From: Amanita rubescens
Lineage: Eukaryota > Basidiomycota > Agaricomycetes > Agaricales > Amanitaceae
DNA: 64,000 bases
Assembly: GCA_015039365.1 (NCBI GenBank)
Contig: WION01000012.1
Location: 744,001 to 808,000 of the forward strand
Direction: 5' to 3'
Made by a program: the position numbers and the translations under genes. The notes beneath the pieces were generated by a model. It was not told the origin of the DNA and ran no database searches. It saw nothing but the letters and a program-made list of their open reading frames with translations. Positions 11,268 to 22,600 of this stretch are shown here, in pieces (the first letter of the stretch is position 1; every line of letters starts with the position of its first letter).

Positions 11268-12308
11268 TGGTCATGAGATATGCCATATTTGAATGCAAGA
11301 GGCAACGAGGGCCGGTAACCTTTCCGGAATAAACATCCACTCGATAGAGTTCCTATCATTATAGACTTCCTGCAGAACCCACAATCACAGCCACGTTTTT
11401 CCTAGAAAAGTCAAATTTCTAGATGGAGATGGCTATCTCCAACGCCTTAGGCCTTACTCTAGTTGGTGTCGCGGACGAGGATTGCTCAAAGTGATGAAAT
11501 GAAAGCTTGCAAGCCTTTCTGCAATGATTTTCCGGCATGTTGGCCTCGGCGAAAATGGATGACGTCAAGTATCCAGCACGTCTAACTTCTTTTGTCGGTT
11601 TCAGCTGATACAAAAAAGCGCTTAGGTCGTCTATGCATTTATTTAAGTGAAGAAAGCTGATTATGTATGTTCCTCTGGCGTCTTCGCCCCAATTTCAACT
11701 GTTGTTAAACCTGGCCTTCTGAACAGTTCTACCTCCTTCCGGCAACTTGCCTTGCTATGGCCGCAACCTGTAGCGTTTGTTGGAGAGTACTTGGCATTAC
11801 ACCAAGTTCATGCAAGCGTTCGCTCCACCTGCGTGTTCGGGCGATCCGCGTCATGCTAAACGGCCTCCTCCCCATTGGATATACAGCGTTGATCCTTTTT
11901 ACTGCCACTAGCGTTTCAAAAATCCATAAAATGACGTATTACCCCACAGGTCAGGTAGTCCTTGCCGCGCTTTCACCGTTATCGTCTAACCGGAATAGTA
12001 AAGCACAATAAGCTTTGCCCTGCAAGCATCGCTGACAGCGCCACGATCTAGGTGACTACCGGTCCGATGAACCCTGTCTTTTTGAGTTATTCCCTATTGG
12101 CCTCTTCCTAGTCAGATCTTCGAGCGATGCACAGCACTCGGCACACCATTCTGTCATTCTATATAGAGACCGCTGATTAAACATAGCAGGACGGCCCGAA
12201 GTTCATCCTATTCTACCACGGATATTCCTAGCAATAGTACTGGATGACGTTATCACTCTTCTATATCAATACAGTAATGATAGTATGATTACATGGAACG
12301 AAATGAAA
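11268..12308 (-). pseudogene. Decayed tandem copy 2 of the APH-fold gene, more diverged
   Basis: The clearest part is 12030-12180, which follows 10080-10230 of the intact locus in order: the gctacgat-like tract, ccctgtctttttgagttattc, gtcagatc, a gtgcaatg/gtgc-like tract and ctattctatatagaa. The left part (11360-11700) is too decayed to align as kinase sequence; part of it (agaacccacaatcac ... caacgccttaggcc, 11376-11450) looks more like the 3' end of the neighbouring gene at 12375. No coding capacity remains. Confidence 0.55.
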
Positions 12309-12374
12309 GGGTCATGAGATATGCCATAAATGAAATTCGAATGCCAAAGGCAAATGTTACGGAATGCAAGTAAA

Positions 12375-14078
12375 TCAACATACGCTTAGCAGACTACTGC
12401 CGAGTCCCTCAATCGCAATAACCTGTAGAGTCTCTTTACCACTAGAGAACCCACAGTCGCTACCCCGTCCTTCCCAAATAAAACCACGTTCGTAAAGGAC
12501 ATTCTGCAACGCCTTTAGCCTCAGAAACGCCGGATTACCCACTATGCGAATGCGTTGGTTTGTTCCGTCATAAACAGGTGACTCGCTGGTCACAAGCTTG
12601 AGCTTCTGAGACCGATCATGCGTGCTCCTCGTTCCCTTGTCCAGCAGTCTGAAGGGCGATCGACAGATGGGCGGGTGCGGTTTGAACACGATCTGATACG
12701 GTAGCGGGTTAGGAAGTTCGGTGCGCGGCGGGTATTCAGGGGGAAATGGTGATACGAGGGGGATATATTGCTCGGGCGTAGTATCGTGTATTGGTAGCCC
12801 AGCAACTTCCAAAAAGATTTGAACGTCTTTTGAACGTGCGCGCGTGCCCGCTGGTCTCCACCGACAATATCGGTAGAGATCCTCATCCTCGTCAAATATG
12901 TGCAACTCTGCGCCATGATAAATTGCCGCCATCATGTACGCCCTTTGTAACTGCTTGGCTGCATCTACGAGATGACCCAAGCCATTCATGACCACGTTCG
13001 CTGCACCGACGAGGCCTCGCCGCTTTCTGCCATCTCGTCTGGCTTCGCTCTTTCCTGACTTGCTGACAGGCTTCGCTTCGGCAGCAGCGCAGTGCAGGGG
13101 TGACTCCGACACGGATACTCGCTTGGGTTGTTGTTGACAAATGCGACAGGCCGTCGGGCATGATCGTTTCACCCAATTGGGCAATATAGGGAGAGGAGGA
13201 GGAGCTGGCGAGGAGGAGGAGGACCTTGATACGTAGGAAAGCCATGAGCTGGACCTGGTTAAAGATGGACAACTCGAGATGGACGAAGAACTGGGCGATG
13301 ATGACAACCATGGAATGTCGGCGGGACATCTTTTGCAAGGCAGAGGAATAGGAGATCTAACTTCCGCTTCCCCGCTCTTGCCATTTCCACCGTTCTCGTC
13401 CAATTGGACTAGCAGGTCGTCCAGCAGTTCAGCTTGTCGGAGATGGTCCTTGCCGAAGTAGCGGAGCCGTCTTTCCTCGGCTGTTGTAGGGAAGATCGGA
13501 CCATTCATGGATGCAAGAACATCCTTGAACGACACCGGACGAGAGTCGTCCGACATGGACCTCGTGGAGTAGCTGCGGACGAGTGGGGACGAAGAAGGCG
13601 TGGATGATGCGGAGCGCTTACTCCACGTTGGGAAGGATGGGGATGGGCTAGCCATGGCAAATGACTCTGAATCTGCTAAGGTTGGTTTGGAGGTGGTAAT
13701 GACAAGAGCATCGTCGGAAACGGCGTTTCGATGCAACCGAGCCCTCACCGCTGCTTTCTCTTCCTTTACTACAGCATCGCGCTCTCTGAAGACGCGCTGC
13801 CGTTCGGCATCCTCTGCAGCTCTTCGTCTTTCCTCGAGGTCGCGTCGACGCTGGAGCCAAAGGCGTTCCTCGCGCAACCTTCGCTTTGCGAGGTCCCAAA
13901 CATACTCGCACGCGCGCATTCGTTCCTCCCATTGCCTTCGCTTGTGCTCGCGCTGCTGAGCATCAAGCGAGGTCTTTTCTTCGTCGTCAGTGACGAGCCT
14001 GCCGTTTGGAATGAAGCAAGAATCAAAGTCCTCAGTCCTGGACAGTCGGGATGCGAGGGTCGTCATCAGAGGTGACAT
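12375..14078 (-). CDS. Unknown protein with charged coiled-coil region
   Basis: A single open exon of 567 residues starting at ATG 14078. Residues 33-118 are strongly charged and heptad-like (EHKRRQWEERMRACEYVWDL, RRRDLEERRRAAEDAERQR), predicting a long helix or coiled coil. The middle is Ser-rich, with CKRC and CRICQQQP cysteine pairs that could bind a metal, though this is not a known finger. The C-terminal 200 residues are mixed alpha/beta and probably a folded domain (IYHGAELHIFDEDEDLYRYC, IRIVGNPAFLRLKALQNVL). I do not recognise the family. It lies between the kinase relics and an F-box gene. Confidence 0.65.
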   Translation of the reverse strand: MSPLMTTLASRLSRTEDFDSCFIPNGRLVTDDEEKTSLDAQQREHKRRQWEERMRACEYVWDLAKRRLREERLWLQRRRDLEERRRAAEDAERQRVFRERDAVVKEEKAAVRARLHRNAVSDDALVITTSKPTLADSESFAMASPSPSFPTWSKRSASSTPSSSPLVRSYSTRSMSDDSRPVSFKDVLASMNGPIFPTTAEERRLRYFGKDHLRQAELLDDLLVQLDENGGNGKSGEAEVRSPIPLPCKRCPADIPWLSSSPSSSSISSCPSLTRSSSWLSYVSRSSSSSPAPPPLPILPNWVKRSCPTACRICQQQPKRVSVSESPLHCAAAEAKPVSKSGKSEARRDGRKRRGLVGAANVVMNGLGHLVDAAKQLQRAYMMAAIYHGAELHIFDEDEDLYRYCRWRPAGTRARSKDVQIFLEVAGLPIHDTTPEQYIPLVSPFPPEYPPRTELPNPLPYQIVFKPHPPICRSPFRLLDKGTRSTHDRSQKLKLVTSESPVYDGTNQRIRIVGNPAFLRLKALQNVLYERGFIWEGRGSDCGFSSGKETLQVIAIEGLGSSLLSVC

Positions 14079-14250
14079 TAATACCCTTTAGCTTGAGTAG
14101 GAGAACCTTTGAACTGATGAATATCGTCGACAGGTGTAGGCAGCGATATGCATTGGTCTTCAATGGTGGGGATGAGCATGACGGAGGGGCAGAGCCATGC
14201 AGGGAGAGTCTGATGACGGAAGGAGATGAAGTAAGGCAACAGCCTTGAAG

Positions 14251-15909
14251 TTATAGCACTCCGTCCCAATCCTTCCAAATCTGCCGTCCAACCCCGTGTC
14301 CGCAACCTGTTGTATGTTCCGCCGCCTCGGTTCCCACCAGGCACAGCACCGGCGCTGACCGTTCTTGTTCTGCCGTTTCCTCCGCTTTGTCATCATCACT
14401 TGTAGTCATTTCCAGCACGTGCACCCCATTTCCAGCACTGGCCCGCACTCGAGCCCGAGCAACCGCAAGCTCTGCCATACCCTCCGCCCATCCAGTCTCA
14501 AACTCAGCTCGGATCATCGCCTGTTTGTCCGCACTCCCAAGCGGCGATAATGTCGTCGATAAAGATCGTAACGTTGGGAGTGGTGGAAGTACCCGAATTT
14601 TAGTCGCAGGTCTCATGACTGACGACGGGGTCGGAACTGACGGTCCGTATGTGCGGGCTTCTCTCTCCCTCAACGAGATTGTTGCGAATGCCAATCCTCG
14701 CCTCCCACGTCGTGCTCGCGCTGCGCTTGGCTCTGCTGCTGCTATCTCCGTAGTGATCGCTGTTCCTCCTCCTGCTTCGCCGTTGCCCCGCGGGCCCGCC
14801 TCCAACCATGCCCTCATCTCTTTTTCCCTCTCTTTCGCCCTCTTCACGCCAATTAATGCACATCGTTTTCCCATGGCCGCCCACTCTCCTTCTCGCGACT
14901 CTCCTCGCATCACGGAACACCCATCCAAGACAAGATGCTCTAACGCGTGATACCTCATTAGTATCATGTCCACGTCTGCGTCCAACAGTCCGCACGTGGA
15001 CAAATCCAGGTATTTTAACAGCAAAGGTGCTCCGTCCACGTCGCTTGGTTCTAGGCTGAGATCCTGCAACCGATTTTCAAACCCTGGGACAGCAATTGGT
15101 GCCATACATAGCACTCGTGCTACAGCCCTTGATGGAATGCGCAATCTAAACGCATACATTGAATGTGCCAATGTCTTCGAACGAAGGAGGCTAGATATTG
15201 CATCGAGACGGAAAAATACAATGGGTTGGGCAAATGCTTGACGACGGTCTAATGCCGTAAGGTCTAGGGGATCTTGGACAATGGAAAGCACAGGAAGTCG
15301 CGGCCACTTTGAGAGCGCAACGAGTGCGGAATCAAAGTACGTGCCCTTGAGAAATTGGATATAGTTTGCTTTTTGCACACTACGTACATAGCAGCCATCA
15401 GAAAATGAAGTGAATCCATTGATCAGAACTACTGACTAGGGTCTGAATCTCAGACTGAGGTATTTGAGACCTTGGAAATAATGCGCGGGAGAGAACAGTT
15501 GTTCTAGATGTTCGGGTGAGAAATTGCTGGGTCCGATGCGAAGGCTCAGCGATTCGAGGTTGGGTAGAAGCCGTACGAGATTAATGAAAATGTCAGCGTC
15601 CACGTTCCAAGTTTCAAGTGAAAGCTCGCGAACGCGGTAGGCTAGCGGTATCTTATCTTCCTCGGATGACGATCTGTCGCGATGGGCGAGATGAAGATAG
15701 AGTTTAAGAGCCTGCTCTGGATTCCCGAGGCGAATAAACGTAAAAAGATGGTGCCGTGGAACCGGACGTGAAGCGAGGGCGCAGATGAGTGAAAAAGTTG
15801 TCTTCTGTAGTTCTTCTGCTGGCACGAATGTGAGAATGCTCGAGTAAAGCTCCGGAGGCAGCGTTGCGAGCGTCGTCGGCATTAGAATGATGGCGGGAGT
15901 CGACACCAA
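14251..15909 (-). CDS. F-box/LRR-like protein
   Basis: Exons complement(15437..15909, 14251..15379) with a 57-nt intron; 533 residues. The N-terminus has an F-box-like stretch (TLATLPPELYSSILTFVPAEELQKTTFSLICALA). It is followed by leucine-rich segments typical of fungal F-box/LRR proteins: YRVRELSLETWNVD, LVRLLPNLESLSLRIG, QGLKYLSLRFRP, LLLKYLDLSTCGLLDADVD and ALEHLVLDGC. The C-terminal 180 residues are Arg/Ala/Glu-rich and low in complexity. It probably serves as an SCF substrate receptor. Both halves are in frame across the splice, and no frame break is needed. Confidence 0.8.
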
Positions 15910-15971
15910 ATGGTATATTGATAAAATACAGAACTATGCAAAATTAGTAACTACAAACTCTTAAAGTATCA

Positions 15972-17601
15972 TTATCGAGACAGATCCAAACCCGGTCCAG
16001 CGGGCCATGGTCGTTCAACAACCAAAGGAGGCGCAGGCGACACGGCAGGTGGATTGCTCCATAAATTTGGGCCCGCCGCCCCTGTTGATGGTGGTGGACC
16101 TATGCCCAAGTTAAACCCTGATGTCCGACCATTACCAAATCCTACACCGTTACCTGTCGTGGACGCCAATCCCCCACTGACAAACAACCCCCGCTGCCCA
16201 GCACCTATGATGCCGGGCCTTCTCACTTGCGATCCCATTCGCATACCAGGTTGAAGGTCAGTCATGCGCTGCGTGCCTTGACCTAGTCCTAGCTGCTGCT
16301 GACCGCCCTCGATCCACAGCAACTTCACAGCTGCATCACTACCTGCTGGTGATCCTATTGATGGATTTCGTTGCGTTGACCGTCTTCCTGCTCCCGTAAA
16401 ATTACTCCCAGCTTCCAAATCCACGGTCACTCCACTATCAGCCATGCTCCGCGCATCAATTTTCATCATCTTCCTCAACTCTTCGTTCTCTCTCTCCAGC
16501 CGCATGATCTCAATTTCGCGTTGCAAGGTCCAGTCATCACCGAGTTTGTCAATAAGATTTTCCAGTTCCATAAGATCAACAGCAGGCAATGCACTGGCGT
16601 CATGACCGTGAATTAAATGCATGTCGTGACCACTGGTGGTATAGTGTTCAGAATCGGGGTATATTGAATCCGACTGGTTCGCGTCTTCCCCAGTTAGACT
16701 TCTGAGCAGGCCGCGTAAAAGAAAGGCAATACGATGAAGCGATTCAACCGTTTGTAAGCTGTATGTCATGTCCGATGATTGGGCCTGCGTTTCACGAGTA
16801 TGAATGAGGCCTTCATAATGTCGCGTTAGAGTGAGTTCGTGTCGCTGTGCTGCAAGCTGTGCGTAAGGCTGATTAATACTATGGGCCTTTATTCATATGA
16901 AAAGGACCAACTGAGTGATTGCGAAATTTTGACATGACAGTTTCTAATGTTGTCTCATACTCCTTCAACAGCGTATTTAATTGCTTGTTCTCATGCAGGA
17001 GGGATTGATTCTCAATAATGAGCTGTGCATTTTTGCGTTCGATTTCGGATTCAAACGTCTCTGGGGGCTCGCGTATATATGATGCCACACTGCGCATAGG
17101 GTCGCACAACTCACCTTTGGATAAATCCACATTAAATCGTCTAAGTACAAATCCCGACGTCACATTTTTTGCTTGGTCCTACTAATGCCATCAGCCGTCA
17201 TCAAGATACAATGACTGTTCCAACCTTCAGAGCCACAGTTTGAGACTGCAACGACGCGGCCATCTTCTGGTTAATCGCAATGTGCTCGCTGAGCTCTTGT
17301 ATGAGCTGCAGGGCACGAACAAGATCACCCTCCATGGTGGACGTTGTTAGTACCAATGTCTGCAGAGATTCAGTTGTTGCCCTGCGGGGTCTGGTGTCTG
17401 ATTGGGGATTATCAGACTTGTAGAGGGAACTTGAGCTGGCGCTTCTGCCAGACTTGGGCTTCGACGCCAGGGAACCACGTGATGAAGAATATCGCTGTCA
17501 ATAATGTCAGTCCAGTGTTTGTCCTCTGGCACCACTGCCCGCTTTGGACTTACAAAAGCGGGCGAGGGTGCGCTTATCACCAACACGTCCGTGTCGGCCA
17601 T
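15972..17601 (-). CDS. SIKE/FGFR1OP2-family coiled-coil protein, predicted STRIPAK subunit
   Basis: Four exons, complement(17554..17601, 17225..17494, 16912..17178, 15972..16856), 489 residues. After a Ser-rich N-terminus comes [19 protein letters not shown]. The conserved coiled-coil core follows ([40 protein letters not shown]), then [20 protein letters not shown] and a second helix [20 protein letters not shown]. This order and spacing match SIKE1/FGFR1OP2 (PF05769), known subunits of the striatin-PP2A (STRIPAK) complex; in Sordaria a small coiled-coil member is SCI1. The C-terminal 190 residues are Gly/Pro-rich and unstructured, a fungal extension. A GCK-III kinase, the usual STRIPAK client, is encoded at 28577-30682. 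Confidence 0.8.
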
Positions 17602-18143
17602 CTGTGCTGGCGCTTTACGAAAAGAAAAGAAAAAAATACTCGCTCGTTTATTTGATCCCGTACTAGCCGCGACCCTGATCTATACAAAAACGTGTCGAGT
17701 CGTCCCAGAGTGATCATAAAACGCGTCGCGTGCAAGTATTGTTGAAACTGCCAACGGCGAAACTTGTTCCTACTATCCCGGCTGTGCGTGACTCTTGTGA
17801 TTTGAATTGAACCGTCAGCGCATTGTACATCTGGCCACCGAGTCAGTTAAATTGTATGCCATCTATAAGTAGGTACAGATAATGAACCAAGTAATCATTG
17901 GCTCCGTTCAAATTTAAAGGCGCAAGCCAGATAGAGTCTGGGCTCATTCTCGCTTAAGAAAATCAATATAAATGTCGATTGCATGTCACCAGTGAAGCGA
18001 AAAATGGGCATTGAAGCAAGAACCAGGCAAACAGAAAATCACGGGCGGATAAGTGGGCCGGAAAGCGGGGGCAGGCAGCATCGTAAAATTGCAGTTGTTG
18101 GATGGGATCCAAGAAACAAGAAAACGTAATGTACAAATGTAAA
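17602..18143. other. Intergenic region, no gene seen
   Basis: This 540-bp gap separates the start of the SIKE-family gene from the 3' end of the RNase H1 gene. It should contain the promoter of the former (near 17602-17760) and the terminator of the latter. I see no conserved ORF, repeat or RNA gene in it; short ORFs on both strands lack protein-like composition. Confidence 0.5.
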
Positions 18144-19503
18144 TCAATCTTCAAGATCCATCCAAATATCTTCTTCCCTTAGCAGACAACTTGCGTATGC
18201 CTACAAAGTTGGTTTGTATCGTGGCAGAGAATATTGAGCAAATGATACTTACCTCAATATCGAGGTCCCCTGAGTTGACTGGTATATGAGGAATGATAAC
18301 CGGATGGCTCGTGAGGTTGGTATCGTCCTTGCGACCGTACGACGGGTGACTTTGCAATGAATTGGAAGTAGAAATCATTGGATCCTTAACACTAGATGAT
18401 GACAAGTTCAAGTTCCGTATCCCAGCTGATCCCACCTTCCTCAGTTTTCTTGATTGACCCTCGGGGTCCACGTCAACTACATTCGATTCCGCTTGTTGTA
18501 CATCTGGATTGGGAATTTCCTCCATCTTGTGTAGCACGTCCATTCTGAGGCTCTTCCAATCTCTTTCTGCCTCGACGGGAAAAAGCGTTCCGCGGTTAGC
18601 AAGCGCATCTGCGCCTTCATTCCCTGCTATGCCAACATGACCTCGGACGTGGCGAAGGCGTATCTTTTGACCACACTTTCCGCGATAATCAATTAGGGCT
18701 TGAACGTATCGTATCAGGTCCCGATTCTTCACAGGATCACCTTTCGATGTTTTGAAATTGTTTCTCTCCCACCCCTTAAGCCAGTTCTTGAAGCCTACGG
18801 TAGTTAGCGATATAGTCCTTTGAGTCGGGATCAAAAAACGTACATTTAATACAGTACTGCGAATCGGTCTTAATTACAAGTGGAATTCCCTTTATCTCGG
18901 CCGTTTCAAGGACTCTGGCGATGGCCTATGCGCACTTTAAGCGACGATGATGGCAGCCGCCAAAGGACACGTACGATAAGCTCTGCACGGTTGTTCGTTT
19001 GATCTCCTGGGCATCGTTCGGAGAGATTCCTCTGGATTCTAAGCCAAGTAGACTATATATCCTTTAGATGCACATACTTTCTGTCATTATGACCCCACCA
19101 GACGCCTATCCCAGCCACCGAGCCATCTTGCCCATTTCCTTTGCATGAACCATCACAGTAAACGACGTCCCATTCTTCTTCTCCATCCTCCGCATCCGGT
19201 GACAAGGCACGTTTCTTGCTTTGAATGTGCGAGATTGTCTCCGCAGTAGCGGCAGGCTCCGCGGTAAAAGGCGACAGAGGCTATCGAAGGCTCTGATCCC
19301 CTCGCAAAGGACTCCGCTTCAGCAGCAGTGATGAATTTTTTGAAAGTCCCCCCCGGAAAACCCTTCACTTGTGCCTCACATTCTTCCCTAGGTCGTGACC
19401 TTTAATATGCACAAGATTTGTCTGTCCATCGAACGCACCACGTAAGATAAACCCCATTTTGTCGACCAACTTTTACAGCATAGTAGCAGGTTTTCTGAGG
19501 CAT
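18144..19503 (-). CDS. RNH1: Ribonuclease H1 with N-terminal hybrid-binding domain
   Basis: The start MPQKTCYYAVKVGRQNGVYL at 19503 joins across a 51-nt intron to EECEAQVKGFPGGTFKKFIT, the RNA-DNA hybrid-binding (viroplasmin-like) domain. The catalytic domain has all four acidic residues: Asp in VVYCDGSCKGNG, Glu in NNRAELI, Asp in VIKTDSQYC and the final Asp in HVRGHVGIAGNEGADALAN. The enzyme removes RNA from RNA-DNA hybrids in the nucleus and possibly mitochondria. Introns read 18201-18252, 18795-18843 and two more at about 18930-18985 and 19025-19070. Between the two domains (19255-19290) the frame changes. Either a 61-nt intron with a weak GTCGCC donor or an extra T in TTTT explains it. 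A Ser-rich C-terminal extension of about 100 residues is unusual. Confidence 0.85.
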
Positions 19504-19676
19504 TGCAGGAAGGCAGTCATGCGGACGTGATTGGCTTCTTTGTGACAATATGGTACTTGACGCTACGCTGACATAGGAGTCGTGGAATTCGAGTGGATAT
19601 TAGTCTTAGTGCCACGATCGTGGGTGTGAAAATGTTCGATTGGGAATGTTACATGTAAGATATAATATGAGTAACA

Positions 19677-22600
19677 CTATATACATTTATCTCCGAACAT
19701 GATTTTTAGATTTTCAATGCTTTCTTTGTCGTGTTGACCACCACTTCCACGGAATGCTTCTTTCACAATAGCTGTCTTGCGTTTTTGTATTTGCAATATC
19801 CCCCCTTCGATAGTGTTCGCTATCTGTTGAACTCATCAAATTTCGAATACAATGTGACAAGCGACGTGATGACGTACGATGAAGTGCTTAACGTAAACGG
19901 TCTTATCTTGTCCCAATCTGTGGACTCGATCGATAGCTGTGGTGCAAAAGTTGGACACCAAATCATAATATTCACAGCACATATACCTTGGTTCTCAACG
20001 GCAGAATTCCACCAACAATCCATCTGAGCGTTAATTAGTGGTGCAATTTTAGGCGCATCATTGGCAAACACACCATAAATACATAATTCGCTGCAGTGAG
20101 CTGATATATTTTCGTTTAACGAGTCTCTTCGATCCTGGAATGAGCTTAACTTACATTCAGGCCTACGCCACCAGCTTTCAGACTGATCACCAGGATCTTT
20201 GGCTTTGCAGGAAGGTGCCTTGAATGCGGCTATCGCATTATTGCGCTTCTTAAGGTCCATAGTTCCGTCGAACCTAAGGTACTCAAATCCTTCTCGCTTT
20301 AGAGCGATCTCAATCAGATCAATGAAACTTGTAAACTGCGAGAAGACCACCGCCTTAAAGCATGGATCATTATTGACTATACCCTCTATAAGCAATTGTC
20401 GGTTAGACGGAAAGGAAAGGCAGTGATACGATACGCACTAAGATCATGCACTAGTGCATCCAATTTTGTGGACGACTGGAAATCATTCCGGCGCAACAAA
20501 ACAGTATCAGGACCCGGACGCAACGACTCGGATTCCTGATCTTTCTCTCGTCGCATTACTTCGACGAGTTCGCTAGCCTGCGAAGTTGATTAATCAAGTT
20601 AGCATCAGCTTGTGTAGTTGATATCTACCTTGAGAGGTCCATGACCGCAAGTGGGACATCGGGCCTGTTCTCCCTTTTCTTCACAATTAGCCATGAAAGC
20701 CAATATACAATCCTTGCAACTGTGAAGGTTAAGTAGCCGATTCTTTCACCCCAAAATAATTCGTATACCATTGATGCAAACAATCCGGCAGAATGACAGC
20801 GACTTGCATGACATCCAGACAAATGGGACACTCTGCACAGTCATCGCTTGCGAGATCCGTCAATACCTTTTCCACAAATGTATTTCGTGTCTCCTCGTCA
20901 AGCTGTTTGCCATCAACGAAGCGTTGGACGAGATCTTCCATGCTAACGACGCTATTGGTCGTTGCGACCTTCGATTTTTTGTCATCACTAGTGGACAATA
21001 CCAGACTTGGATGTAGAACAGCTCGCCGTAAGCTGGGTGTACTCTCAGTGGTCACAAAAGAAAATCAGCCATCAGAACTCACCGCATCAACATTGCCAAA
21101 ATATGCGTATAATTCTTGCTAACTAGTCCTTTTGCATTCAAGCGCTCGTAGTCCTTTTTGACAGATGTATATAATGAATCATATATTTTGCGCTCTAGGG
21201 GTGTAAACTCCAGGGTTTGCACAACCACCTAGAATAATGAGGCGCGTACAAGGAAATTGTGTAACAACATACCTCCTTCGAGGGCAGTTCCACAATTCTT
21301 CTGCCATCGCTATCCAGCATATTCTTCTCTCTACGAAGTAGTGTGCTTTCTAAAATCACTTGAACTATTCCGATTGCCTTTGGGTCATGCGCCAGGAACG
21401 GCAATGATATAAAACTGCAAAGATGATCAACGGAAAATAACGCGTACATTTCCGCTACTTACGACCGGAAATACGTAAATTCTGACCAAGGCTTGAATCT
21501 CAAAAACTTTCTGTCCTGGAATCAAAATCGATAGAGCAGTAGAATATGTTTAACTCACAGAAGAGAGTAGAGGTCCTCCAGTCGGTTAATAATAGGAGTC
21601 CCTGGATAATCTGAAGCAATCTGTCTTCAATATCTACATTGAAGGCTAACCTGTAACAGCCCAACGTCGGTTGGCTCGCAGCGCGTAGACGGCTTTCGCT
21701 GTTTTGCTCACTCGTGATTTGCAGGCATGCGCTTCATCCAAGATTACTCTGAGCCAAGTGACTAGTGAAGTTAGCAATGAAAGGCATCGAGTCCTACCAT
21801 TAACGCAAACCTTCGAAAATGGGGGATTTAGAGTTCTTGTTTTTCTCAGATTTAGCATGTTCAGACGCAAGGACTCCGTAGGACGTTACGACGACCTTGA
21901 TCTTCTGATCCTCGTTATCTCCCATTATCTCCTGCAAATCAGATCGATTTTGACCGTGCCAAAGTACAACGCTTGTGGACTCAGGTGAGCTGCACCTGTC
22001 TATTTCGTCCGACCACTGCTGAAGCAAGGAAGTGGGCGCGACGATCAACGTTGCTGCTGGTACAATACTCTTTTTTTCTCTGTGGCGACGAGTTCCATTG
22101 AAAGCGCTGTCAAGTTTCAGCTGACTCGGTCTTTTGTTGCTTTCAGCTTCGTCCAATTCGGAGGGAGGGCTTGAATGTATTAAAGCAGACATCATGATCG
22201 TTTTGCCCATCCCCACTATTCGCTTGTCAGAGAAGATGCGGGAACTCCTAAGCCTCATTAACTTACTTTCTGTTCAATAGCGTTCAAGCAATCACTAAGT
22301 TAATCGAGCGTACCATGACGTTGGTCTACTGCTTACCGTCGCTAGACAATGGATCTTAGTCGGAGCAGAAAGAACGTGAAAGAAAATCTTACGCCAATAT
22401 ACCACCTCTGCAATTCCTCTCGGCTTTTGGAAAATCCAAAGTCATCTCGCCCGAATAAGGGTTCAGGTAGAAATATCGATCATCTTCAGTTAGATCAATG
22501 CAACCACCGTCTGCAATGATATCGTGGGGGAAAACATATCTATCATGATGGTGGGCGACTGGATGCGGCGGAAACTAAACACATACTGGCTCCACAGGGG

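Noticed and set aside
10307..12308. Transposon remnant
   Set aside because: No terminal repeats, target duplication or transposase motifs; the sequence aligns with the adjacent kinase gene instead.
14387..14950. 187-residue plus-strand ORF
   Set aside because: It mirrors the Arg/Ala-rich C-terminus of the F-box/LRR gene on the other strand and has no family features.
22540..22586. Frameshift in RAD5 near YVF
   Set aside because: A normal 47-nt intron (gtatgt...gatag) joins WSQ to [12 protein letters not shown] exactly, so no break is needed.
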